This document shows positions 11,345 to 23,808 of a stretch of DNA of 64,000 nt, one piece after another. This DNA is from Anisodus tanguticus (taxonomy: Eukaryota > Streptophyta > Magnoliopsida > Solanales > Solanaceae). The number at the start of each line of letters is the position of its first letter. Position 1 is the stretch's first letter. The notes under the pieces were generated by a model, which did not search any database, was not told the origin of the DNA, and was given only the letters and a program-made list of their open reading frames with translations. The stretch covers positions 12,407,018-12,471,017 of the forward strand of contig CM067548.1 of assembly GCA_034509755.1 (NCBI GenBank), written 5' to 3'. The position numbers and the translations under genes are program-made.

Positions 11345-11719
11345 TCATTGTCCATTCCTATCATCTAATATAGTAGACATCATCCAAGAGGGTGGGGAAT
11401 CCAAAATAACTAGTTGATCACCGGGTAAGTGGGTGCTTCCTTTCTTTGCCAAATGTGCAACCTTGTTTCCTTCTCTAAAATTATGTCGGAGTAGTGAATT
11501 CCCTAGTTTCTTCAACCAACACTTGAACTCAAAGATCAAATTAGCATGTAGTGGTACTTGTTTTTCCATGCTCCGGATTACCTTGGTGGAGTCGGTTTCT
11601 ATTTCAGATATGGTGATCCCAAATTTGTTTGCAACTTCCATACCTTTGAGCAACGCCAATATTTCATTATAAAGTGGATTAATAACAAGAGAGAGATTCA
11701 TGTAATAACCCAAAATCTA
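11345..11719 (-). pseudogene. LINE RNase H domain, C-terminal piece
   Basis: The minus-strand frame reads NPLYNEILALLKGME, then ISEIETDSTKVI, then FREGNKVAHLAKKGS. These correspond to the Glu, Asp and final conserved segment of the plant LINE-type RNase H (RVT_3 family). The first part, with the catalytic Asp in KIDGSYLEKDNSGG, is at 34255-34202, on the other side of the Sirevirus. A stop follows the end of the domain, and the LINE 3' end abuts the Tat LTR. Confidence 0.85.
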
Positions 11720-12644
11720 TGTTAATATTGGATTTGGTGTTGTGACATTTGACCCAACATATCTCCTCAAGTATTGATATGAATGTGTAAGTATGTTTGG
11801 ACAAATGTTATACAACATTCGGACCAATATTTTCTTAACAGATTTTTCCTTACTTCACGCGATGCAGTAATATTTGTGTAAATATTACTATGAGGTGAAC
11901 GACTTGGAAAAGTAAAAAGGAGATGGTAAAAAAATGAGTGAGGACTAAGTTAAAAGTTGTTGCTTGTCGTGAGGATCAAGCCAAAGTTGTTGAGATTATT
12001 TCTCCCTGATCTTCTCCAACAAATCCCACCAGTAATCCACCTTTCACTCAACTTCCACAACCGATCGATGAACCATTCAAGGAAGACTTTCTACTATAAA
12101 TAGAGAGGCTACTGCAGAGAATCGATAATCCAGAACCAGAAAGTCAAATATCAAGAGAGCTCTCGGGATTTCATCTCACAAATCTGGATCACGAGTGATG
12201 CCTGAGTGTGTTGACAACATTCTGTCCAACATTACAATTGATGTTTAGATTCTATATTAGTTTTGTATGGAGCGATTGTAATGAGAGGTTGTCTATGTCT
12301 ACTTTGTTAGATTTTTCAGACAGAAGTCATCTACGACTTCAACATTTAATTCCTTTCCATTTTATCTTGTAAATCTATAAAGAAAAGAATTTGTATAATT
12401 GTATATAATATATATACAATACATTTGGTCATTGACCATCATAAGTTATATTATATATATAACTTATGAAAATTTAAAGCATGTGTGTTCTTTAAATTTC
12501 TATTTCATTTACTCTTCAAAGTTTTCTGTTTTTCTAAAGTATTGTCATTGGTGTCAGACGACATAATTTCCGACATTCGTAAACAGAAGTGGTATTCGAG
12601 TTTATTTTCGTTTTTTGTTTTTATTGTTCCATAGCCCCCTTTCA
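11720..12644 (+). repeat. Sirevirus 5' LTR
   Basis: It begins TGTTAATATTGG and ends CCCCTTTCA. Compared with the 3' LTR it carries about 45-55 extra bases near 12432-12482, including a palindrome (CATAAGTTATA / TATAACTTATG around an AT-rich loop). The start of the matching 3' LTR reads TGTTAATGTTGG. Confidence 0.92.
12095..12103 (+). promoter_or_regulatory. TATA box of the Sirevirus LTR
   Basis: TATAAATAG lies in a typical U3/R context and is conserved in the 3' LTR at about 33672. Transcription would begin roughly 30 bases downstream. Confidence 0.65.
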
Positions 12645-12646
12645 AG

Positions 12647-12659
12647 TGGTATCAGAGCC
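12647..12659 (+). promoter_or_regulatory. Sirevirus primer binding site (tRNA-Met)
   Basis: TGGTATCAGAGCC, two bases after the 5' LTR end, is the standard plant copia sequence complementary to the 3' end of initiator tRNA-Met. It would prime minus-strand cDNA synthesis. Confidence 0.92.
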
Positions 12660-12701
12660 AACACTTAACACAATAAGTGCTTGGTCCTGTTGTCATAAGC
12701 T

Positions 12702-14135
12702 ATGGATCCGACAAATCAACTATTGGTAGGCTTTCTATTTTAGATGTATCAAATTATGCCTATTAGAAGATTCGCCTATATTCTCATATCAAATTAATTG
12801 ATGTTAGGGCATGGAGATCTATAAGAAATGGGTATGTTGTTCCAATGTTGCCACCGGATGAGGAATGTGACATTCTTGTTAAACCTGAATCTGAATGGAC
12901 TACAGAAGAAACCAATAATGCTAGCTTTAACGAAAAAGCCTTAAATGCAATTTTTGGATGGGTTGATATGTATATGTTTAAACTCATTCAAAACTGCCCA
13001 CGACTAAGGATGCATGGGATACTTTACAAATTCATTGTGAAGGTAGCTCAAGTGCTCGTCGAACAAAGCTACACGTGCTCATGAGTAATTATGAACGTTT
13101 AAGGATGGAAAAAGCGGATGTTATTAAATCTTATTTTGAAAAGTTGATTGATATCCAAAATGAATGTCCAGTGCTTGGTGAACCATTAACCAACATTCAA
13201 CTTCTTGAAAGGGCTCTCCGTTCTCTTCCTGAAAAGTTCAATTTAATGATTTCTGCTATTGAAGAAGCTCACAATCTTTCCACAATAGATCTTCATACCT
13301 TGATGAGCATTCTTAAAACTTATGAGATTAACATTGAGAATCAAAAGGAATTTTATAAAAGCAAGAATGTGGCACTTCAAATTCAATCCTCGGAGAGTCA
13401 AATTGAAGAAGAGGATGAGGATCTTGAAGAAATTGGTGATGGTGCAAATGTTGCCTTACTCACTCGAAAATACAATTCAGTGGTGAGAAAGTTCAACAAT
13501 GAGATAAATCAATCTAAATCTAAAGAGCACCAAAACCAAGTCTTCAATCAAAATCCTACTAGATTTCTTTCAAATGTACAAAAAGGAAATCAACTAAGAA
13601 GAACTAACTCAGATCGTACCAAATTTGATCCCAAACTTGAGTTCATGCAGTGTCATGCATGCTCGGGTTGGGGTCACTATGCCAATGAATGTGCAAACAC
13701 TCCTAGAAAATTTGGTAAGAACCTATGGTTTCTCTTAGTGATGATGAAGGAGAAGAGGAAGATGATCGTGAAATTGAAACACAAGCAATGTTGGCTACTG
13801 TTTTCAAACAGTCTCTATCGGATAATGAAGATTTCGTATACAATATTGTCTCAGATGCCACGACATTTGATCCAACATCATCAATGACATCAACATCTTC
13901 AGCGACATCCGAAAGATATGAATTCTTTAACTATTTTGATGTTAATTGCTTCAGTGGTTCTATTTTTGTTAGTGAGGTTGATTTTATGGATCAAGTTGAA
14001 TGCAAAGATGATATGATTAATGAATTACAAAGAATTTGTAAAACCTTAATCATAGAATCCAAGCAACTTGATAAAAGGGGTAAAATCTTTAACTCATGTG
14101 AATTTAGTATTACAAGGCACGATAATCCGACTTGA
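12702..14135 (+). pseudogene. Sirevirus gag, broken
   Basis: It starts at ATG 12702 (MDPTNQ), 42 bases after the primer binding site. Frameshifts occur near 12740 and 13070. The best open part, 13075-13887, has the copia-type Gag core (KSYFEKLIDIQNECPVLGEP, LLERALRSLPEKF) and one CCHC zinc knuckle, CHACSGWGHYANEC, at 13651-13692. A Ser/Asp-rich segment after the knuckle (13725-14135, another frame) is usual in Sirevirus Gag. Gag forms the virus-like particle that packages the RNA. Confidence 0.85.
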
Positions 14136-16017
14136 GGTTGCACTTACCAAAAAGGATATTGAATTTGGTAAGATCCGTGCAAAATTAGATTTAGCCGAAG
14201 AAACCTTCCATAAGCTCAACACGGGGACTTCGAAATTGAATGAGATACTCAACTTTAGTAAGCCTTCACATGCAGGAATTGGGTACGAAAACTCTCTTAA
14301 AACCAAATGCTCTAATCTCTTTGATAAAAATGAGAAAATATGCTTTGTAAAAGAAAAAAAGATGAATAATAGATTCTCATTTATGTCAAAGAATACGAAA
14401 TTTGTGTGTCATCATTGTAACTTCACTAGACACTTAAAACCATATTGTTTCAAACTTCAATATTCTGTGAGCAAAATGTTGCCTAAAATGTTGTCCAACA
14501 TTCCGGATAACAAGCGAAGCAACATTTCTGAGCCAAAAGGTAAAAAATGTTTTAAGAGAGTTTGGGTTCCTAAAAAGGATGTAACATGTAATGTTGCTAT
14601 AATTGCATTAAGAACTAACATTTCAGGTTCTTGGTACTTTGATAGTGGATGTTCCCGCCACATGATAGGTACAAAAGGTTTTCTAAAGAACTATGAGTCA
14701 TTCAATAGAGGAAACGTGACTTATAGAGGTCGCAGTAAAAGAAAAATAATTGAAAAAGGGATCTTGGATGTTCCTGGATTTCCAGCCTTAAGAAATGCCT
14801 TACACATTGAGGGCTTAATGGCAAATTTGATTAGTATTAGTCAACTGTGTGATGACAATCTTGAGGTAAAATTTAATAAGAATGTCTGTAAAGTTACAAA
14901 TGAAGCAAATATATGTGTCATGATAGGTATAACAACATGTGACAATTGTTATCTTGTTGTAAGACAAGAAACATGCAATAATGCTAAGATCGATGACACA
15001 ACACTATGGCATCAAAAGTTGGGGCATGTCAACTATCACAATTTAGAAAACTTGGTCTCATATGAAGTGGTTAGAGGCATACCCAAACTTTGCCATAAAG
15101 GTAAAACTGTCTGTGAAGATTATTTGAAAAGTAAGCAAACTCGTGTCTCTCATAATGTTGTCCAACACGACGGACAACATTCAGGTACGTCTCACTGTTT
15201 TCAATTGCTACATATGGATTTAATGGGTCCAATTGAAGTAGACAGTATAGGAGGCATGAGGTATTCATTTGTGATAGTAGATGATTTTTCTAGATATTCT
15301 TGGATATATTTTTTGAAAGAACAATCACAAACGTTTGACATGTTTAAAATCCTGCACTCTAGAATTAGAAATTTATTCTATTCTCCTATTTTTTGGATTA
15401 GATCCGACCATGGAAAAGAATTTGAAAATAGTTCATTCACAATTTTTTGTGAGAAAAAGAGAATTTTCCATGAGTTTTTTGCCCCCAAAACTCCTCAACA
15501 TAATGGGGTTGCAGAATAGAAGAATAGGACATTACAAGAAATGGCTAGAGTGATGCTTAGTTCTAAACATTTGTCAAAACGTTTATGGCCAGAATCCTTG
15601 AATACTGCTAATCACATCGCTAATAGAGTCTATTTGAGGCCAGGAACAAAGATGACACCCTATGAGATTATAAATGGAAAAAAACCAAACTTGCGTTACT
15701 TTCATATTTTTGGGTGTATTTGTTATATTTTAAATGACAGGGATCATTTGGCAAAATTTGACTCTAAGAGTGATAAAGGAATTTTTGTTGGCTATTCACA
15801 AAATAGTCATGCTTATCGAGTATACAATCTGAGATCTAGAAATGTACAAGTGTCTGTAAATGTTATCTTTGATGTTATTTCTGATGTTTCCAAAAAAACT
15901 ATTGAAAATAACATTATAGATATAGTGGAAAGTCCACAGAGTGTAGAAGAATCAGATGTTGCCACAAATGTTGCCATACTTGAAGCAACATCTGAAACAA
16001 CAATAGAGACCACATAG
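14136..16017 (+). pseudogene. Sirevirus protease and integrase, one main stop
   Basis: A long frame opens at 14068, overlapping the end of gag. The protease active site is WYFDSGCSRHM (about 14632), with DSG where many copia proteases have DTG. The integrase zinc region has WHQKLGHVNYHN and CEDYLK (second Cys lost). The core has DLMGPIEV, RSDHGKEF and TPQHNGVAE. A TAG at 15517-15519 directly follows the catalytic Glu; the frame then stays open to 16017 with YEIINGKKPNLRYFHIFGC and GIFVGYSQNSHAYRVYN, wording typical of Sireviruses. Confidence 0.9.
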
Positions 16018-17759
16018 GCCACAGATGGGGAGTCAAGTGTTGAATTGTTAGACCAAGTTCGTATGGACTCCTCATCAAGGATTAGGAAGAATCATCCAAC
16101 GGTCCAAGTGATAGGGGAGTTTTTGAAGGAATTAGAACAAGAGGCAAAGAACCACTCAACTATAGAGAAATGGTAAGGTATGTGTGTATGTCAACCATAT
16201 ACCAAGAGGTAGTCTTTCTTGTTTTATATCTATATTAGAACCAAAGAATGTTGTAGAAGAACTTAAAGATAATTTCGTGATACAAGCAAAGCAAGAAGAG
16301 ATTGAACAATTTTCTCGAAATGAAGTCTAGACTTAATTCCACGTCCAATTAATACAAATGTAATTGGAACTAAGTGGATTTTTAAAAATAAATCAAACAA
16401 ATCGGGAACAGTTGTTAGAAACAAAGCACGTCTAGTTGCACAAGGTTATACTCAGGTTGAAGGAATTGAGTTTGATGAAACCTTCAAACCTATAGCTAGA
16501 ATCGAGTTGATTAGACTTTTACTTGTTACTGTTTGATGTCTGAAAATTACTTTACATCAAATGGATGTAAAAGGTGCCTTCTTAAATGGTTATCTAGACA
16601 AGGAGGTATATGTTGAACAACCAAAAGGATTTGAAGATCCTTACCATCCACACTATGTGTACAAGCTTAAAAAGGCTTTGTATGGGTTGAAACAAGCACC
16701 TCGTGCATGGTATGGTCATTTAACTAACTTTATTCTTGAATTTGGTTTTACCCGTGGCAAAGCTGATCATACTTTATTTATTAAATGACATGGTGTAGAT
16801 ATTATAATTGCTCAAATCTACGTGGATGACATAGTCTTTGGATCGACTTCACAGTTGTACCTAAATTCATTTGTTGAAGCTATGTCATCGACATTTGAAA
16901 TGAGCATGATTGGGGAATTAACTTTTTTCTTATGCTTGCAAATAAAGCAAAGTGAAGATGGAATTTTCATCTCACATAGTAAATATATCAAGAATCTAGT
17001 CAAAAGATTTGGTTTGGACAACACTAAACAGATGAAAACGCCAATGGGTTCATCGCAGAAGGTATGTAAGGATAATGTTAGTAAAAATGTCGACCCAACA
17101 TTATATCGATCTATGATAGGTAGCCTTCTTTATTCTACCGCTAGTCACCTAGATATTATGTTTAGTATTTGTGTTTGTGCACGTTTTCAAGCATGTCCCA
17201 AAATGTCCCACTTAAATGTTGTGAAACGTATTATTTGATATATTGCTGGCACATGTGAGTTGGGAATCAGGTATTCCAAAGACACTAACCCTAACTTAAT
17301 AGGATTAGTGACTCGTATTGGGCTGTAGATGTGGATGATAGAAAAAGTACAAGTGTAGGATGTTTTTATCTTGACAATAACCTTGTTTCATGGTATAGTC
17401 GTACACAAAACTGTGTCTCACTTTCAACTGCTGAATCTGAATATGTAGCAGCTGGAAGTTGTTGCTCTCAATTAATATGGCTACGACACATGTTAGACGA
17501 CTATGGATTTACTAGCAACATTTTGATTTTGTATTGTGATAATTTGAGTGCTATAAATATTTCCAAAAATCCAGTTCAGCACCCACGTACAAAACATATT
17601 AATAGTAGATATCACTTTTTAAGAGATTTAGTAGAAAAATAACTAGTTCAAATTGAACATGTTGGCACTCTTCATCAACTAGCTGATATTTTTACAAAAA
17701 CTTTGGACCACGAAAGATTTTCTAGATTAAAGAAATTTTTTGGTCTTTGTAATCTCTAA
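16018..17759 (+). pseudogene. Sirevirus reverse transcriptase and RNase H, broken
   Basis: RT motifs in order are MDVKGAFLNGYLDKEVYVEQ (16561), LYGLKQAPRAWY (about 16678) and IYVDDIVFGS (16816). RNase H shows STAESEYVAAGSCC (about 17425) and YCDNLSAINISKNPVQH (about 17531), and the frame ends at a TAA at 17757-17759. Breaks include a frameshift near 16190, a stop near 16328, a TGA near 16534, another at about 16786 and a frameshift near 17240. Both catalytic Asp residues of YVDD are kept. Confidence 0.9.
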
Positions 17760-18630
17760 AAAGGCATTTTTGGTGAATGTCGGCTGAAATATTGTCTAAC
17801 ATTTCAGGTGACATTTACCTATGTTATATCACTAATTGATTATTGATTTTGTTTGGTGCATAACTTTTGGTCACACAAGCATGATCTTTCAATAAAAATA
17901 TGTTATCAAAGTGATATGTTCTCTGCGATGAGTATATATATATATATATATACTCATTTTTGTATATACTCATTTATATACAAATCCTTTACAAATATTT
18001 GGCAACTGTGAAAAAAAGGCAAAGCCCGTGAAAAGATATTGTTCTTATTCTGTAGGAGTATCGAGTGTTTCAAAAGAGATTTGAGAATACCATAAAAGTA
18101 TTCTTATTTTTTACACGAAAAATTATTTTATATGTGTTATATGATTAGACCAAGGACGTGATGAGAAAATATTACATCGGTCCAGTGGTCAAAGTCATAA
18201 AGTGCATATAAAAGGTGTCTTGGTTTGTTGCCAAATCTGAAAATTCTTGTAGGATCAAAATACTTGTGTCGTCCAAAATGTTGCTAACATTGCAGAATGT
18301 GATATGTGTTGGGATGTTGTTCTTATCTGATTTTTGAAATATCAGATTTTACTCCCTATTATATGCCTTGTTTAATAGAATTTCAAAATTTAAAATGATA
18401 AGATTAAATTTTATTCCTACCGTGATGTTTATCCTAATATTTTAGGTGTAAGTTATTGTGTAAAATTGAAACACCTAAAAATAAGGGATTTTTATTGCTA
18501 AGAAAAGGTTTGCCATGTATATAAATATTCCTCTCATTTGCTATTATTTTATCATTTCCGATTTTCGCATAAAATATATTTAAAAAAAGAAGGGAAAATA
18601 ACATCGGGTATACATCTGCCTACCTAGCCA
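17760..18630 (+). other. Sirevirus spacer between pol and env-like gene
   Basis: No coding homology is seen. It is AT-rich, with a palindromic (TA)n tract near 17929-17958 bracketed by ATGAGT and ACTCAT. It also carries copies of the ATGTTG/CAACAT motif found elsewhere in the element (17785-17812, 18277-18300). Confidence 0.6.
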
Positions 18631-18945
18631 ATGGAATCACCAAATCAAACTCCAATCTCTGTCAGAAACCCTAACTTCTCAAAACCCTCTCCCAAATTTT
18701 CACCAATGGAAACATCACCAATGTCAGAACAAATGTCATACAATATCCACTCCAACACTCCAATTAGCACAAGCCCTCCAATGAATACGGAGGATTCTTA
18801 GCACAATGATCACCAGCAAACAGAACAACCATCCTCTTACTCCAATCTCCCAAAACACCTATGAATAACAATAATGTTTAAAGGTTTTGATGAACCTTTA
18901 GTATTAGCTATCATGGAGATGATAATAACCCTATAGATGTTGATG
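18631..18945 (+). pseudogene. Sirevirus env-like gene, N-terminal piece
   Basis: ATG 18631 opens a 56-codon Pro/Ser-rich stretch (MESPNQTPISVRNPNFSKPS) ending at a TAG near 18800. A related frame runs on to DNNPIDVDET at 18945, where the chromovirus target duplication begins. The continuation is at 31479. Third ORFs in this place are called env-like in Sireviruses; a true envelope role has not been shown. Confidence 0.6.
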
Positions 18946-19851
18946 AAACTTGTAACACCCCGTACTTTGGGGCTATGGTTTGAACAACTAGATGTATGCA
19001 AGTAGACCCGAATCTTTGAGGATTTGTGTCGTATTCACGTACGCAAATGAAGAGCATAGTATATAAAAGGATGCGATCCCAAAATAATTTAGGACTTACC
19101 AAGTGTGACGATATTGATTGAAAATAATATTTTATGTGTACCAAAAAGCGTTATTGCTAGTGTTATATCACATGAGCATGATGATGAGTGCATGCAGTGT
19201 GTTAAACGTGATTCAATATTTAAGTGAGTTGAGATTAAGAAATTAATTATGTGAGTAATTGGTTTAATGTTGGACTATATTTAGTGACAAATGAATTAAA
19301 TATGAGTCATAATGGATAAGTGTTGTATTGAGATATAGCTCCACGTTGCTTCATGATAAGGGAGGATCAAGTGACACCTAGTAGGATCATTTGTTGTGGC
19401 ATCATTAGGATGACAATGAATTAATTTATGCTAAGCTAATGGTAGACCCACGGTCCATAATTAATATACACTTGATATCTTACTTTAAAAGATATAAATG
19501 TCTTCTGTAAACGTATGCAGCAAATAAATAAAATGGACTGCAATATATTATATATAGAGAGAGAGGCTATCTAAGTATATCTCTTTGGGGACTTTTGGAG
19601 AATTCATTTGAAGGGAAGTAAGTGATGCAGATGTATCTATGGAGCAGCAACATTGTGGTGATTCTTGGCAGCAACATGAGTTAGTTTTTGCAAACATTAA
19701 CGTCTTCTCCATTCAAGTGAATCAAAAGTTACTTCATTGTGAAGTAAAGTCATAGGAAGCCCGGAAGAGGGCAACTAAGGTATGGATAGTCATCTACAAT
19801 CTTCTACGGGATCGTATGAGCATTTAAAGTTAACCGATTATCGGAAGGATG

Positions 19852-21670
19852 TGTAATATCCCATACTTTAGAGTCACGGTTTGATCCGCTAGGCGTATGT
19901 AAAATCGCTAGGCATGTGTAAATAGACCCGAGCATTGGAAAAATTTTGGATCATATTTACGTATACTAATAAAGAGACTAGAATATAAACTAATGAGACC
20001 CCGAAATAATATTGGACACACGAGTGTGACGACGGGGATCGGGAATAAATTTGGTGCGTGCACAAAGAGGTTATGGACTAATGTCATATCACAAAATTAT
20101 GACATTGAGCATATGAATGTCTTATAAGTTATTGAGATTTAAGTGAATTGGGATCAAGAATTAATTGTGTGTGTAATTTATTAATTATGGAATAAAGGGG
20201 TTAGTGGACATAACCCATATGTGGCATGATTAAATGGGTGAGTCAAAAATGTTATGGTGTATTAAGTGGACACGTTTTGGCCTTATCACAAGGAAAATTC
20301 CCTTAGGATGTGTGCATCAATTCTCAATTCATTACTTCTTAAAGAGCCAGTAGGCAACATTATCAATTTTCCAAACAACGCTCCACAGAATTTGGTACTA
20401 AACAGCAAAGTGACTATGAGCAGAAATCAAATAGTTTCAGCAAAATTTTATCCTTTTGATTAATCCTTATTGAGGTATGTTAAGGCAAATTATTTCTTTC
20501 TTTTGGCATGTTCCATGTAACAAAATAGAATCGTGATATTGCTCCATAATTTATTCTACTCCTAGTAGTTAAGAATATTCATGTTATTGATTCCTATGCT
20601 AAAAGCATGTCTAAATATATTTCTAAGTCCTTATTAAGACATACGAAAAGGATGTTGATGTTCCCAAAGTTATCCAAAGGTATAAAGGTATTATGTCATC
20701 CGTTGAGATTGGAATATTGTGTTATCATTCATGCATTTTTATTTGCATTGCATTCATATATTACCCTAGATCACTTATGCTATTCACACTACTATATGGT
20801 AAATATTATATATATATGTACGGGGAATAGGAAAAGGGAAAGGCGTTACATACGCACACCACCTGCAGCTGGTACAGACCATCACGAAAGAGCCCGAAGA
20901 GGCCAATATGATGTGATGATGTGATGCCCTTGTGTGGCAATATAACCTGATACCTACAGAGGCGGTTATGGGAGGATTCCTGTACGGACATTAGTATACC
21001 GCATTAGCATTGTGCATACATTCATTAACCATGATATGATATAATACCCCACAGAGACTGTTATGGTAAGAAAGATGCCCGATGAGGCCGATGTATATGG
21101 AAATTGCATTGTGCATAACATTTAGGCATACGTGTTAGGGCCCTCAGAGACATTTATTGATGCTCAGTTGTTTCTGTTTCAGAATATGGTATATCTCTGC
21201 TAAGTTATTTCTTATGCCTGACATACTCAGGACATCAGTCGTACTGACGTCCCTTTTGTCGGGGGACGCAGCGTTTCATGCTCGCAGGTTTACATAGGCA
21301 GGGTGATGGTTCACGTTAGTTGATTGCAAATCCAGTGGATTTTTGGAGCACTCCTCTTGTTCGGAGTGTTGGTCTGATTTTGGTATGGTACATCTTTGCG
21401 TGTATATATGGGTATGGCGGGGCCCTGTCCCGACCTTTGATGTTGCTACTCCTAGAGGCTTGTAAACAGGTGTCTTGTGGATAGTGATCTTGTATGGCCT
21501 TGTCGGCCTTGGTATGAGTCTGTGTATATATAAGATGGTTACCTGATTTTCATAATTTTCTTTCGGCTTAGTCCGTATTCAATTATGATTAGAAGTTGGT
21601 TGTACGATTTGCGGTACCCGGTGGGTGGGGTACGGGTGCCCGTCGTGGCCCTCTGGTTTGGGTCGTGACA
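19852..21670 (+). repeat. 5' LTR of the deletion derivative
   Basis: It starts TGTAATATCCC and ends GGGTCGTGACA. The body closely matches 21983-23808, including the conserved segment near 21238-21290 (TCAGTCGTACTGACGTCCC, then a GGGGGACGC stretch). Its beginning has a small duplicated phrase (GCTAGGCGTATG / GCTAGGCATGTG). Confidence 0.9.
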
Positions 21671-21982
21671 AACTTGGTATCAGAGCATGTCTGTCATAGG
21701 GAGTCTACAAGCCGTGTCTAGTAGAGTCTTGTTTATGGGTATGTTGTGCACCGTACTTATAAACAGGAAGCTATCTGACATTTTAGGAATAGTTTCTATT
21801 CTTTCATCTAATAAATCGTGCCGTAGAGCTGAGTTATAAGTATTTCACTCTTAATCCGTCACGTGGTTACGATTTCAGCAATGCCTTCAGCGAAGAAGAA
21901 GTTCAAGAGTGTGAGGACTACGTAACGCGGATTAGATATGTCACCCCAACATTCGAGGACAAATGGTTCTATGGGTGAAAGA
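21671..21982 (+). other. 312-bp internal region of the deletion derivative
   Basis: It opens with AACTTGGTATCAGAGCA (tRNA-Met primer site), followed by a leader and an ATG at about 21881 (MPSAKKKFKSVRTT), similar to the gag start of Tekay elements. That frame stops at about 21922. The remainder matches the end of the chromovirus just before its 3' LTR (GATATGTCACCCCAACATTC, also at 29349). The deletion therefore joined the first gag codons to the polypurine end. Confidence 0.85.
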
Positions 21983-23808
21983 TGTAACATCCTGTACTTT
22001 CGGGTCACGGTTTGATCCGCTAGCCATATGTAAAATCGCTAGGCGTGTGTAAATAGACCCGAGCATTGGGAAAATTTTGGATCATATTTACGTATACTTA
22101 TAAAGAGACTAGAATATAAAAGAATGAGACCCCGAAATAATTTTGGACACACAAGTGTGACGACGGGGATCGGGAATAAACTTGGTGCGTGCACAAAGAA
22201 GTTATGGACTAATGTCATAACACAAAATTATGACATTGAGTATATGAAGGTCTTATAAGTTATTAAGATTTAAGTGAATTGCGATTAAGAATTAATTGTG
22301 TGTGTAATTGATTAATTGTGGAATAAACGGGTTAGTGGACATAACCCATATGTGGCAGGATTAAATGGGTGAGTCAAAAAATGTTATGGTGTATTAAGTG
22401 GACACGTTTTGGCCTTATCACAAGGAAAATTCCATTAAGATGTGTGCAGCAATTCTCAATTCATTACTTCTTAAAGAGCCAGTAGGCAACAATATCAATT
22501 TTCCAAACAACTTTCCATCGAATTTAGTCCTAAACAACAAAGTGACTATGGAGATGAAATCAAATCATTTCTGCAAAATTTTATCCTTTTGATAAATCCT
22601 TATTGAGGTATGTTAAGGCAAATTATTTCTTTCTTTTGGCATGTTCCATGTAACAAAATAGAACCGTGATATTGCTCCATAATTTATTCTACTCCTAGTA
22701 GTTAAGAATATTCATGTTATTGATTCATATGCTAAAAGCATGTCTAAATATATTTCTAAGTCCTTATTAAGACATACGAAAAGCATGTTGATGTTACCAA
22801 AGTTAGCCAAAGGTATAAAGGTATTTTGTCATCCGTTGAGATTGGAATATTGTGTTATCATTCATGCATTTTTATTTGAATTGCATTCATGTATTACCCT
22901 AGACCACTTGTGCTATTCACACTACTATATGATAAATATTATGTATATATATATATGTATGGGGAATGGGAAAAGGGAAAGGTGTTATATACGCACACCA
23001 CCTACAGTTAGTACAGACTAGCACGAAAGAGCCCGAAGAGGCCAATATGATGTGATGATGTGATGCCCTTGTGTGGCGATATAACATGATGCCCACAGAG
23101 GCGGTTATGGGAGGATTCTTGTGTGGACATTAGTATACCGCATTTGCATTGTGCATACATTCATTAACCATGATATGATATGATGCCCACAGAGGTTGTT
23201 ATGGTAAGAAAGATGCCCGATAAGGCTGATGTATATGGAAACTGCATTGTGCATAACATTTAGGCATACGTGTTAGGGCCCTTAGAGGCATTTACTGATG
23301 CTCAGCTGTTTTTGTTTCAGACTATTGTATATATATGCTATGTTATTTCTTATGTCTGACATACTCAGTACATCAGTCGTACTGACGTCCCTTTTGTCGT
23401 GGGACGCTGCGTTTCATGCTCGCAGGTTCACATAGGCTGGGTGACGGTTCACGTTAGTTGATTGCGGATCCAGCGTATTTTTGGAGCACTCCCCTTGTTC
23501 GGGGTGTTGGTCTGATTTTAGTACGGTACATCTTTACGTGTATATATGGGTATGGCGGGGCCCTGTCCCGGCCTTTGATATTGCTACTCCTAGAGGCTTG
23601 TAGATAGGTGTCCTGTGGATAGTGGTCTTGTATAGCCTTGTCGACCTTGGTATGGGTATGTGTATATATAAGATGGTTACCTGATTTTCATAATTTTCTT
23701 TTGGCTTAGTCCGTATTCAATTTTGATTAGAAGTTGGTTGTACGATTAGCAGTACCCGGCGAGTGGGGTCCGGGTGCCCATCGCGGCCCTCCGGTTTGGG
23801 TCGTGACA
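21983..23808 (+). repeat. 3' LTR of the deletion derivative
   Basis: It starts TGTAACATCC and ends GGGTCGTGACA, directly followed by the GGATG duplication. It is very similar to the 5' copy. Confidence 0.92.

Larger units (their letters stand above)
19852..23808 (+). mobile_element. Internally deleted Tekay-like element, TSD GGATG
   Basis: Two nearly full-length LTRs (1819 and 1826 bp) enclose only 312 bp. GGATG at 19847-19851 and 23809-23813 is a perfect target duplication. It keeps primer binding site, leader, a start codon and a polypurine tract but no gag or pol, so it is non-autonomous and would need proteins from a relative. It is nested inside the LTR of a chromovirus of a related family and is the innermost element of this nest. 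Confidence 0.92.
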